This document shows positions 10,457 through 21,022 of a stretch of 64,000 bases of DNA, in pieces. How positions within the stretch are numbered: position 1 is the first letter of the stretch; the number at the start of each line of letters is the position of its first letter. Position numbers and translations under genes: made by a program. The notes beneath the pieces are model-generated. The model had not been told where the DNA came from. It did no database searches and saw nothing but the letters and a program-made list of their open reading frames with translations. Source of the DNA: Apium graveolens (taxonomy: Eukaryota; Streptophyta; Magnoliopsida; Apiales; Apiaceae); NCBI RefSeq assembly GCF_009905375.1, contig NC_133652.1, positions 120,301,797-120,365,796 on the forward strand, written 5' to 3'.

Positions 10457-11041
10457 TCATCCCTTTTCTTTTATTAGTTTGTTCAATCTGAAGTAAATTA
10501 TGTCACATTTATACAGACCATTATTTAAAGTACCACGTCCATAAAGAATATTATCTCTTAGAATAGAACATTCATTATTCTCAATAATAAATGGAAATCC
10601 AGCCAAGTCTAACATGGGAATAATATTCCTCACAATCGAGGGAACAAAATAACAATTATTTAAAACAATAGTCTTGCCCGTAGGCATATGTAAATGAAAT
10701 GATTCTACATCTTCAGCAGCAACTCTTGCTCCATTTCCCATCAGTAGAATCACCTCCTCTTCCTCAAGAGTCCTACTTCTCCTTGGTCCCCGCAACAAAT
10801 TGCAGATATGAGAACCACAGGCGGTATCTAATACCCAAGTAGAAATTTGATTTAATGACATATTCACTTCTATCATGAACATACCTGAATCAGAAGCGGT
10901 AGTCTCACTACCCTTCTTCTTCTTCAATTCTGCAAGGTAAACCTTGCAGTTCCTCTTCCAGTGCCCCACCTTGTTACAGTGAAAGCAAACAATTTTGCTC
11001 TCGGGGTCTTCAGCTTTTGGTGGAACCGGCATTTTCTTCAC
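10457..11041 (-). pseudogene. Element B zinc knuckle and protease
   Basis: 194 open codons. Residues ~19-32 are a CX2CX4HX4C knuckle (CFHCNKVGHWKRNC). The protease site reads WVLDTACGSHICN, so the catalytic Asp-Thr is kept but the usual Gly is Ala. The downstream GNGARVAAEDVESFHL and NNCYFVPSIVRNIIPM blocks are standard for copia. The end is truncated by the deletion described for the integrase. Confidence 0.8.
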
Positions 11042-11720
11042 CTACTTTCTTCTTCTTGGAAGAGTTCCTCTTCCTTTTCTTAGGATTGGAACCTTCACCA
11101 ATTAGAAGAACAGAACTCTTCTTAGGGGGAAAATTCGATTCCGCAGTCTTCAACATGTTGTGGAGTTCAGGCAGGCTGACATCCAACTTATTCATGTGAA
11201 AGTTCACAACAAACTGCGAGAACGAACTCAGAAGCGATTGCAAGACCAAGTCTTAGCTCAGCTCCCCATCCATGGCAAAACCAAGTTGTCCAAGACGTTC
11301 AATCAAATTGATCATCTTAAGTACATGGTCATTCACAGATGATCCCTCAGACATCCTACAACCGAACAGCTCCTTCGATATCTCATATCGAGCTGTCCTC
11401 CCCGCCACATCATACAACTCTTGTAGATGCATGAGGATAGTGTGAGCATCCATATGCTCATGTTGCTTCTGTAGCTCAATGTTCATGGAAGCTAGCATCA
11501 TGCATTGAGCAACATTTGCATCATCTATCCACCTACGATACATAACATGTTCATCATTATGTGTATCACTAGCAGGTTCAGTAGGCTTAGGTGAGTCAAT
11601 CACGTATTCCAGCTTCTCAATCCTGAGAACAATTCTCAAGTTACGAAGCCAGTCAGCATAATTAGGACCAATCAATTTGTGAGCATCCAGTATGCTCCTG
11701 AGTGATAGTGCAGAAGACAT
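11010..11720 (-). pseudogene. gag: Element B gag
   Basis: ATG at 11720 opens MSSALSLRSILDAHKLIG, followed by NYADWLRNLRIVLRIEKLEY, the copia gag (UBN2-type) core. A TAA at 11253-11255 interrupts the frame, which continues in phase with VLQSLLSSFSQFVVNFHMNK and a lysine-rich tail. A frame change near 11030 connects to the zinc knuckle. Confidence 0.82.
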
Positions 11721-11904
11721 AACGTATATTGTAAATCTGTAAATGATAAACACATAACAACACTTAGCAAATATTCGATTTCATTTTAAAATACTATATG
11801 AATCGGGTCTTTATTCATAAGTGGCTCCCACTAGTTTACCTAATTTATTCAACCCCCTACGTGAAAAATTAAGCATTCATAATACTAGTGGGAATAGGGA
11901 TCCT

Positions 11905-12235
11905 ACATTCCATTACACAACCCCGGCTATGGCACGAAACGCCATGTAATGTTCAATAGGCAGACAACTCTTGTCAATTACATCTAATGTTATTCCCTAA
12001 TCAAACTTTAGCCTCTTGAATAATTGAGTCACGGCTGTGGCACGACAAACTCAATATTCTAAGTCAAGTCTAACCCAACATTCCGTACAATTGAATCAGT
12101 CCCCAAAGGCCCACGGCTGTGGCACGTAACGACCTTTAGATTCTTATTCAATGTACACATCTCTATGTAATAGACAAGTATTTCATATTTCGAAATCAAA
12201 GCCCTCGGCTGTGGCATGAAACGACAATGATTCAA
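11905..12235. repeat. Four-copy GGCTGTGGCACG repeat with varying complementary arms
   Basis: The core CGGCTRTGGCACG-AAACG recurs at about 11923, 12031, 12113 and 12204. Each core is flanked by short self-complementary arms that differ from copy to copy: CATTACA/TGTAATG, ATTGAGT/ACTCAAT, AAAGG/CCTTT and AATCA/TGATT. The fourth copy is also present in B2 near 25350, with arms AAATCA/TGATTT. Constant centre with changing but still pairing arms suggests RNA hairpins in the leader. Confidence 0.55.
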
Positions 12236-12982
12236 AAATAAGAACTACTTTCTACCATGTTGGAAGGCTATAACCGACACAAGCCCGTTGTGTCATTGGC
12301 CTATTACTACTTGATATTATTTAATTTTAGAGGGATTATATTACGTTACAATCATAATCATATTATAAAGAAATTCTTCCTTTTATATTAAATATTTCAA
12401 ATCAATAATCAATAATCAGATGATTCCCATATCGGGTGGAGCATTGTCAAGAGGCGTCATTTAATAACCTTTTCTTACAGATGGAAATCTGTTGTTGACA
12501 GAATCATCCTTTCTCTCATATCGAAAATTCATATTCAATTACGTGTTTCATAAACACAAGAATCTCATGATTGTATTCATAATATTGTTCTTAAGGTTAT
12601 GAAACAATTTCACTATACTAGGTTGTCTAACAAACGCCTTATGTTCATTTAAGTTCACCTAAATCTATCATCGCATGATAAACTAAGCATATATCATATA
12701 TATAAACATGAATAAACATCAAGGTAGGCATGTTACATCATCTAGCACATAGAACTAAGCATTATACATCTCTATGTATCACATGAAGCATTTAAAAGCA
12801 ATTAAAACAGTCAAAAACAGCTTTAAAACACTTCATGGAAATATAAACAGTTCAAAACTTTTATATAAACTAAAATTGATCACTCCATTAGATCCGTCTC
12901 AGAAAAATGAATCCAACGGTATATTGCACGCCTAAAACGGAGTTACAAAACTCCCAGAAAATCAATTTTAATGTGGACAGTC

Positions 12983-13124
12983 GGGCTGTAACGCATTACA
13001 GGAACGCGTTACAAGCCCTGTAACGCATTCCGGTGATGCGTTACACCCCTTTTAAGCCATTAAAGGGTGTAACGCATTTCTTGAATGCGCCACAGGTGTG
13101 TAACGCATTCCCGGAATGCGTTAC
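12983..13124. repeat. GTAACGCATTCC hairpin array
   Basis: Four palindromic units: 12983-13017 (GGGCTGTAACGC pairing with GCGTTACAAGCCC, one bulge), 13020-13044 (9-bp arms GTAACGCAT/ATGCGTTAC), 13069-13093 (imperfect) and 13100-13124 (11-bp perfect arms GTAACGCATTC/GAATGCGTTAC around CCG). The array is repeated in the related leader at 26111-26255. Confidence 0.8.
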
Positions 13125-13569
13125 ACCCCTATTTTTTTTTTGTTTTTCAGCAGCCGCCGCCGCCTTTTCTTCCTCGATCGTCGCGCGCGCCTGACATCTC
13201 TGTGCTTCTGTCTTTTCCTCGTGCAGCACAGACAATAGCAGACCACAGATGGACAAGCAACAATCAACAGGTATAAAAACATATATATATACAATATATA
13301 CATATATTTACTTATTTAATTACGAATTTTAATTGTAAGAACTTCAAAAATTCATAATAAAAAATCTATACATCCTAAAATTATGAAAAAAATACCCAGA
13401 CGATCTACAACACTTGTAGAACCCAGATCAACATTCAAAATTATTCTGAGAAACGATTTCTCATCAGACAAAATTAATCCATAATATAACTTATAAAAAT
13501 CATAATTAATTCATACAAGCACATAAAATTCTAAAATTTTTACCATAGATCTATATGCATACAACCTAT

Positions 13570-13581
13570 GCTCTGATACCA
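13570..13581 (-). other. Primer binding site, element B
   Basis: Minus-strand TGGTATCAGAGC, one base from the LTR, complementary to initiator Met tRNA. Confidence 0.92.
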
Positions 13582-13582
13582 T

Positions 13583-15242
13583 TGTTGGATTTTTAACGCA
13601 GCGGGGTCATGGCAAAATACTTTTACACATACAAATCCAAATAAAAGCATATAAATCGTGAATAAAAATTCGAGGGATCGAATCTAATCATTAAAAATAA
13701 TTCGGAGACAACGATCAGAGATCCTTAGCAGTTGCTCCTCAAGTGTGAAGCACTCCACCGGTATCCACCAAGAAAACGATGTTAAGGAGGTGGAGAGAAT
13801 TGGGTTTTCCAAACTTTTTGGGTTTTCTGGTTCTGGGGTTAGAATAAAATAGGGTCTATAATAGTGTATTTATAGGCAAAATTTTCAGCTGAAATTTTCC
13901 CATAAATAATATTATTATTATCCCATTTATTATTCTCATTAATAATTAAAACACCTTTTAATTATTAATCCTTTTTCTAAACACTTTAGAAATAATTCTC
14001 TCTCTTGATTTAATTTCCAAAAATTAAATCCTTAATTAATAATATTAAGAACTTTTCTTAATTAATTTATAATCAATTAAATCTCATTTAATCAATTATT
14101 AAATTTGCCAATTAATTATTTATTTCATAAATAAATAATTATTAGCCATTATTAATTAATTCCTCCACCATTAAATCATTCTCTTTTTATGGTGTGACCC
14201 TGTAGTTTCAATATTAAGCCGGTAGTAGAAATAAATAATAATAAAACTATTTTATCATTATTTATATAAATTCTCTAATTTATTAAATATGATTAATTAA
14301 TTAATCACATTTATTCTACATCGTGAGGGATACTTCTCAGCATATCGCGACTATCCGGATAATATGAATTCACTGTTTAGAATACCAAGAACCTATTCAG
14401 TGAATAGTTACCGTACAATAAACTCCTTCTACCCTACAATGTCCCTATTAAATACAGGGCAAGGATTTCGTGTCAAGCCTATCTAATTTAATCACTTGCT
14501 TACCATTTACTATGCGTAGTTCTATGCAAATTAGAAACTCCTTTCTAATTTCATTCACTCTGGCCAGAGATTCCTGAACTAGCATAAGTGGATCAGCCTT
14601 GAACATTCGCTTCCTTCACTGGAAGGGGTAGATCCTTTATTGATCATACACTATCTTCGTGTACAAATTCCTATACCCAGAAGAGCCCTAATAATTGTCC
14701 CTGGAGACTAAGAACTAAACCAAAGCATAGTTCAGTGTACACAAGATGACTATGATGACCTCAAGTCTAAGGATACTTGTACAACTATCACTATGTGAAC
14801 AACTGCTGACACGTGAGTGAACTCCATCAGTTGTTCAGCTGTGCGAGTCATTTTCTGTGAACTTATTCTATAATAAGCACCTACATACTAGCTATAGTGT
14901 CACCACACAAATGTCTATGAGAACAGACATCCTTCATAATGAAGCAAGCATAGTATGTACCGATCTTTGCGGATTATTAATTACCAGTTAGTAATCCTAT
15001 GACCAGGAATTATTTAAGTTTAGAGTTATCATCTTTTTAGGTCTCACTATTATGATCTCATCATAATCCATAAAAAGCTTTACTCTAAACTATGGTATAT
15101 CTTATTTAAACACTTAAATAGATAAAGCCCGTAATAAAAACAAAACAAGTCTTTTATTAATATCAATGAAATCAAAACAGATTACATAAAGAGTTATTCC
15201 TAAATCCTAATTCATGATTGGACTTAGGACATATTCCTTTCA
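13583..15242 (-). repeat. Element B 5' LTR
   Basis: 1660 bp, same ends as 7242-8912. It drives transcription leftward. A relative stands alone at 59380-61051 and a diverged partial copy at 26737-28043. Confidence 0.93.
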
Positions 15243-16679
15243 CTTGATGCGGCCAGAGTTATTGGAAAAGATCAGATTGTGCCAAGAGAAAGTAATGAAT
15301 GAAGGCAGAGAGTCAATGATTGGAGAAGAGATCCATACTGAGAGAGATGATAAAGGGATACTGAGGTACTCCTACCGGATTTGGGTTCTGAATGTTCAAG
15401 AGCTTAAAGACGAGATTTTGGATGAAAGCCATAGTTCAAGGTATTCCATCACCCGGGAAGCACCAAGATGTATAGGGATTTGAAGGAGTATTACTTGTGG
15501 CCCAACATGAAGAGGGACGTAGCAGAATGGATAAGCAAATATTTGACTTGCCAAAGAGTAAAGGCAGAGCACCAGAGACCCAGTGGACTTTTACGAGCCC
15601 TGGAGATTCCCGAATGGAAATGGGAACAGATAGCCATGGATTTTGTTGTCGTCTTACCAAAGACGAAAGCCAACCATGATGCCATATGGGTGATTATAGA
15701 CTGACTGACAAAGTTAGCTCATTTCATTCCAATCAATGAGAGATACACAGTCGATAGACTGGTGGACATTTACCTTAAGGAAATAGTGACGCGACATGGA
15801 GTCCCAGCGTCCATTGTCTCAGACCGAGACCCCAGGTTCAACTCCAGATTTTGGAGGAGCTTTCAAGAATGTGCGGGGACCAAGTTAAATATGAGTACCA
15901 CTTACCATCCCCAGATGGATGGGCAGAGTGAAAGGACCATCCAGACACTAGAGGATATGTTGAGAGTCTGTGCAATAGACTTTAAAAGAAGTTGGGATGA
16001 TCACTTGTCGTTGATCGAGTTTTCTTATAACAATAGCTTTCATGCTAGCATCGGAATGCCACCTTATGAGGCCCTGTACGGAAGAAGGTGTCGATCTCCC
16101 TTATACTGGGATGAAGTAGGAGAGCGGAAGATGCTCGGACCCGAAGTGGTCCAAAGGACCAAAGACATAGTGGATCTCATCAGAGGACGGCTGGTAGTAG
16201 CCCAAGACAGACAGAAGAAATATGCAGACCTAGCCCGAAAGGACAAGGAGTATGAAGTAGGGGACTTAGTACTACTAAAAGTATCCCCTTGGAAGGGGTT
16301 AATAAGGTTCGGAAAGAAAGGGAAACTAAGCCCAAGGTACATTGGACCTTTTGAGATACTAAGACGGATTGGGAAGTTGGCTTACGAGCTAGCCTTACCC
16401 CCGAACCTACAACAAGTTCATAATGTGTTCCATGTGTCAATGCTAAGGAAGTATCATCGGGATGCCAGACACATAGTGGAGTACGAGAAGGTGGATATGC
16501 AACCAGATCTGACTTACGTGGAGAGACCAGTAAAGATTATGGATAAGAAGGAGCAGGTGCTTCGGAACAAAGTGATCAAGCTAGTCAGAGTGCTATGGCA
16601 GAATCATAATGTGGAAGAATCAACTTGGGAACTAGAGAGCGCAATGCTAGAAAAGTACCCCCATTTGTTTTTTATTTGA
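15243..16679 (+). pseudogene. pol: Element A integrase with chromodomain-like tail
   Basis: After the second CTTGA copy the frame continues element A pol. The HHCC region is damaged by a frameshift near 15452, and the first Cys of its CX2C is Tyr (KYLTCQR). The catalytic core has MDFVVVLP, VSDRDPRF and GQSERTIQTLEDMLR (D, D, E). An in-frame TGA at 15702-15704 sits where relatives have an Arg codon, a probable CGA-to-TGA change. From 15762 there are 305 open codons, including the GPF/Y-like GPFEILRRIGKLAYELALP. The C-terminal ~50 residues are chromodomain-like (RPVKIMDKKEQVLRNK, then EESTWELE). Chromodomain integrases are thought to steer insertion to heterochromatin. Confidence 0.88.
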
Positions 16680-16698
16680 TTCCGGGACGGAATCCTTT

Positions 16699-16712
16699 TA
16701 AGGAGGGGAGAC
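16699..16712 (+). other. Polypurine tract, element A
   Basis: TAAGGAGGGGAGAC directly before the 3' LTR start at 16713; it primes plus-strand DNA synthesis. Confidence 0.85.
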
Positions 16713-19700
16713 TGTAATAACCCCAAAATTTTGAACTTTTTGTAACCCTTATGAATAGTGTTTTACTGATTATGCTGAATAAGAAAACTTTTCATGCCAC
16801 CCTATGTAGGGGTTCTTTTATGATTATTCTGAGATCTTATTAGTACTCTCTATGGTATATAAGTGTATGTAAAGATCGTCGGAATCCAAATTTGAACACT
16901 TTGATTTTTCCCGAAAATCCACCAGATACCGAAAGAATTGAGTATAATGTAACAGGATAAAAAGGATTTAAATTCAAGGATTATAAGAGAGGATCATAAA
17001 AGGAATATAATGTATTGAGAAAGGTTAAGGAAACCCAAATAATAAGATTCCGGGTATGATCCCTCAAACGATAAACGAAAATGAAAGTTAAGTGAACCAT
17101 ATAGTAGATCAGCGGTCATTAGCCAAGTAATTAGGAGCTAATCAAAGAGGTTAGTGATGATGATGTCATCAAACCAATAAGAAGAGGACAATCATGGGAA
17201 GATGACATGAGAATGATGACCTAAGCATGACCAAAAAGGGAGGAAGTGTGGTTGATTTCAAGCCACACAAAAATCACCATGGTTAAAAGGTAATTAATTA
17301 AAACAAAAGACAAAAACAACCAACCAAAAAATCATATCACCAAAAACACAAGTTGACTTCCCATTTCAAGCAACAAAGCTCTCGGCCCTTTTCCATTTTC
17401 AAGAAGAAAAAAATCCAAAATCCAAGTTCCAAGCTTCATTAATTAGTGAGGTAATTATCTAAGGTTCCTTGTGCAAATATATAGATATCCTATAAGTTTA
17501 AGCTTCAAATTCCTTCACAATCTCTTCCTAAAATTCATGGAATAAGAGGGTGAATAGTGTTTTTCAAGAACTTAAAATTTTGTTCTTGAGTTTTTGTTTA
17601 GATTAAGCTTTGGTAAGGACTTTCAAGGGTGATTCCAAGCTCCTTAGTTACATTTACTCACCAAGGAAGGTATAATCTCATACCCTAGCCCTATTTTTGT
17701 ATATTTAGAGTTTTTTTTGTGTTTGGTATGGTTCATGAGAAGCTTGATTATTGTGTATTTAGAGATGTTTTGGTTTTGTGATGTGTTTGGAGTTGTAAAT
17801 CTTGTTGATTAGTTAAAGAACTTAAGTAAGCTTTTAATTCATGTTGGGAAGTAGTATAAATTTAGAAATATTGAGTTATTGGGGCTGTTGTAGCATTGTA
17901 TGTATGGAGTTTGGTTGTATCGTTGAATTGTGGTTGATTGGTGGTTGATTTGGAGTAGGATAAAAATTGGTAATCGCGTAAACATAGCCGTCGTAATGTC
18001 CGATTTACTTTAGACTGTTTTGTTCTTAACATCAGGACCTGAGAACTCACTATTAGGTTTTTACCATTGCCATGATTAGATAGTTCATGTTACGAGCTTC
18101 GTTTTGATATGTGGTTCGTTTGAATTTGATGTACGGTTTAGGAGAAACGACCGTTTTAAGTAACGGCGCTTCGCGAACGAACCATTACCCCTCGCCTTAC
18201 TTTGAAACATTGGTTAAAGCCCTTAAATGACTAATTGGTGTATGAAACATTTATGTAAAGTGTATTAGGCAGTTGGTAAGGTACTCGCGAAAGAATCGCC
18301 TTAAAACTCTTAATGGTTAATTTATTAAAAATGGTGGAGCCGAGGGTACTCGAGCGACTTAAGAGAATCATTAAGCGCAAAGCGAGCATTAGAGTCTAAT
18401 TGGTTAAAGTATAGATTCTTAAGCGACTTTGGTTTAATTCCAACTTATATGTGGTTTATAGGTTACCAGACTCATCCCAGGAATTTTACCACCCCCAGTC
18501 GCTTAGGCAAGTTTTCTACCCGTTATACTGTTGTTGTGATGTATATATGTATATGCATTATCTTGTGATAGATGCATGTTGGTTAATTAGCAAATTTTGC
18601 GATATATTGAAGCATGCTGATATGGTATATATATGCATGTCTGTTTTGTAATCTGGTTATCTATCTGTTGATTTCAATGCTTATAGTTGCATAATACCTA
18701 TGCTAGAGATAAGCGGTAGTTGCGTATACCCTTAGTATAGGGGACCCAAAGGTGAACATTTTCTAAAACCAGGAGTCGATGTTCCCGAGTATATTATATA
18801 TATGTATTTATATATATATAGTTTTCAAAAATATTAATCGAATAAGTTTTATTCGATAACTTTATTTTTATTAATGAATATTATTTTGATTATTTATTCG
18901 AGGACTTATGACTCAATTTATTCTATTTAATGAATATTATTTGAATATTCATTTGAGGACTTATGACTTCGATTATTTACTAATTAATATTCTTTATTTT
19001 ATTAAAGAATAATGTGTCGATAATCAAACTTATTTTTGATTATTAAAATAAAGATAGTACTTTCGTATAAGTATATCTTTGGTTATTTAATATTCATTTC
19101 AAGTATGAGTTTAAAACTTCTACTTCAAATTATTTATATAGAGATTATCCTTATGGGAATATTGTTTAAATAATAATATTCAGATCTTTTCTAATATATC
19201 GGGACTGATTTATGTCATTAAATCAGCATAACTCCAAACATTCTTAAAAGTGTTTTCGAGTCTTCGAAATGATTTTAAAAGTTAGAGCGGATCCCAAAAC
19301 TCATTTTTATATTTAAGATCTTCCTTTCAAAGGGGATTTAAATACTCGCTCAAAACCTGAGGGATCCGGCTCTGTGGTGTATTTATATTTCGTAACAAGG
19401 TTGCTGTTTTGATGAATGAATTGATTACTTACCCAATATTCGGGAAGTAAGTCCATCTATTGAGTCGGCATAAGCAACATGGGCTCAGGGGGCATCCATG
19501 AAAGTGTAAGTGGCTCAGTGGGAGTCCATCAAATGTGTAAGTGGCTGAGTGGCAGTCCAGCATAAGGTCCTATTGCGGCCAGGGTGATGACCAGTGGGGA
19601 ATTCGTCCATCTACTAGTAGAAAAGGTTACTTATTGGTATCTTTGCCTGATCAGCAAGATATCGGGTTTATGCCAAAATTATTTTCCTTTCCAAAATTCA

Positions 19701-20534
19701 TTGGATGCTACAAACTCTGTTCATACTTTACATAACAGAGGTTTCCAAGAAATGAATAAGAGATATATATGTGGATATATATATCGGGACTAAATAAAGT
19801 ATCTCGTAACTTCATTTCATTCAATAATATTTCAAAGATTGAATCTATTCAAGTCTTAACTTGTGGTCTCATCTATGGGATGACCTTTTGAAACCTATAA
19901 TACTTTGAACAGTGGTAGTTCAAGTAGTTTTATAAAATGGTATAAGTATAGTGAAGTAATTGGTAACGTCATCTTCCTTTAAGCTTATATCCAGTAACTA
20001 ATTACCTTACACTTGATAAAGGTTTTTAGTAAGTTATCCATTTAGATACTTGCATTATTGTTTACACTATATATTATCTTGCGAGCTGTAATGCTCACTC
20101 TTGCTTCATTTCTTCATCACACAACAACAGTTAGGAAAGATGGCCAGACTCAAGCAGACCCAGCGCAAGCATGTGGGAAGCGTCCCGTGTCTTCCCGTTG
20201 ATGTTATAGCTGCTATAGCTACAGAGGTAGATCTATTGGTAGATCAGGCATTCTACTTTTGGGAACCAATTATGTATAATTATAACTTGTGGCAGATAAT
20301 GGAAATTAACTGTAAACTTATCAAGTAATCATTTTGGGTTGTAATAACTTTTAAATTGTGGATTCAAGGACTTGTACTTATTTCAATTTCATCTCTGAGA
20401 CTATAACGGGTTGTGGTGTGTGTTAGTGTGGGGTCACAGTATGAGGTTATTTATTATTAATAAAGTTAAGTGATATTATGGAAAGAAAGACCGTAAGGAC
20501 CCGGATCCCCGACCCCAGATCTAGGGATGTTACA
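16713..20534 (+). repeat. Element A 3' LTR (3822 bp)
   Basis: Starts TGTAATAACCCC and ends GGGATGTTACA. Very long for an LTR but within the range of Tekay/Del elements. It holds long AT-rich stretches, a TATATATATA run near 18800, and a small ORF near its 3' end (20140). Its first ~2.3 kb match the solo LTR at 32086 closely; the LTR at 21023 is more distant. Confidence 0.92.
20140..20328 (+). CDS. LTR small ORF, intact copy (62 aa), H3-tail-like N-terminus
   Basis: ATG in the context GAAAGATGG after a CACACAACAACAG leader. The peptide starts MARLKQTQRKHVGSVP. Against the universal histone H3 tail (ARTKQTARKS) it keeps R2, K4, Q5, T6, R8 and K9. The middle is hydrophobic/acidic (DVIAAIATEVDLLVDQAFYF), and it ends CKLIK. 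The first ~60 nt are GC-rich within an AT-rich LTR. It lies ~400 nt before the LTR end, ahead of the primer site in a transcript. Coding status and function are unproven, and the likeness could be chance. Confidence 0.35.
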   Translation: MARLKQTQRKHVGSVPCLPVDVIAAIATEVDLLVDQAFYFWEPIMYNYNLWQIMEINCKLIK

Positions 20535-21008
20535 TGCAGATCAGAACTATAAAGACAGAAAGTACGAAGTAGCGGAACAAGTATTGTTGAAAGTACCTCC
20601 CGAGGAGGGAGTGATGAGATTTGAAAGGGAAAGAAATATTGAACCCAAGATTTATTGGACCTGTTGAAGAATTAAAGGACTAAGAAAGTTGACTTATAAA
20701 TTAGCACCATCGTCGAACGGTCACCAAGTTTATAACGAGTACCACGAATCGAGGTTAAGAAATTTACCCGTCAAAACCAAACATATGATTAAAAATGAGC
20801 TAATAAACTCGTAGCCAGACTTAGCGTATGTCGAGTAACATGTAGAGGTCATAAGACTACAAGGACGAGTACCCGGAAATATATTGGATGGATGAGTGGA
20901 AATTTTATGAAAAGATCAAATACTGCAAGGTCAATGTGAGAACTCGAGGTTGTAATGCGAGAAGCATATCCCTACCTGTTTCTGAACTGATTCCGGGACC
21001 GAATCCTT
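20535..21008 (+). pseudogene. Element A2 integrase C-terminus, heavily decayed
   Basis: Frame blocks YKDRKYEVAEQVLLKVP, RFERERNIEPKIYW, LTYKLAPSSN, HQVYNEYHESRLRN and DLAYVE match the GPF/Y and chromodomain part of element A integrase, with many stops and substitutions. It starts right at the end of the element A LTR, so A split this older element. Confidence 0.75.
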
Positions 21009-21022
21009 TTAAGGGGGAAGAC
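21009..21022 (+). other. Polypurine tract, element A2
   Basis: TTAAGGGGGAAGAC immediately before the LTR start TGTAAGAACCC. Confidence 0.75.

Larger units (their letters stand above)
11721..13569 (-). other. Element B untranslated leader
   Basis: About 1.85 kb between primer site and gag without a credible coding frame. It contains two unusual repeat groups listed separately (11905-12235 and 12983-13124). The remainder is AT-rich. Confidence 0.7.
7242..15242 (-). mobile_element. Element B: Ty1/copia, complete ends, nested in A
   Basis: 8001 bp bounded by two LTRs (7242-8912 and 13583-15242) and flanked by the perfect 5-bp duplication CTTGA (7237-7241 and 15243-15247). The primer site lies at 13570-13581 on the minus strand, so the 5' LTR is on the right. 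Order in element sense: 5' LTR, ~1.85 kb leader, gag, zinc knuckle/protease, integrase, small RT remnant, 3' LTR. The two LTRs differ by roughly two dozen substitutions and a 10-bp indel counted by eye, so the insertion is fairly young. The body has large internal deletions and stops, so it must have moved with proteins from elsewhere or decayed after insertion. Confidence 0.93.
1645..20534 (+). mobile_element. Element A: Ty3/gypsy Tekay/Del-like chromovirus
   Basis: Order: truncated 5' LTR, tRNA-iMet primer site, acidic leader ORF, gag, protease, RT, RNase H, [copia element B inserted 7242-15242], integrase with a chromodomain-like tail, polypurine tract, 3' LTR of 3822 bp. The order RT-RNase H-integrase identifies Ty3/gypsy. 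Long LTRs and the EE.TWE..-type integrase C-terminus fit the Tekay/Del chromovirus lineage. Several frameshifts and stops make it non-functional. The bases after 20534 are integrase sequence of a related element (A2), so A probably inserted into A2. Confidence 0.85.

Noticed and set aside
13041..13303. Overlapping frames with the repeated peptide THSRNALHP
   Set aside because: They are translations of the GTAACGCATTCC palindromes in an untranslated leader; three frames are open at once.
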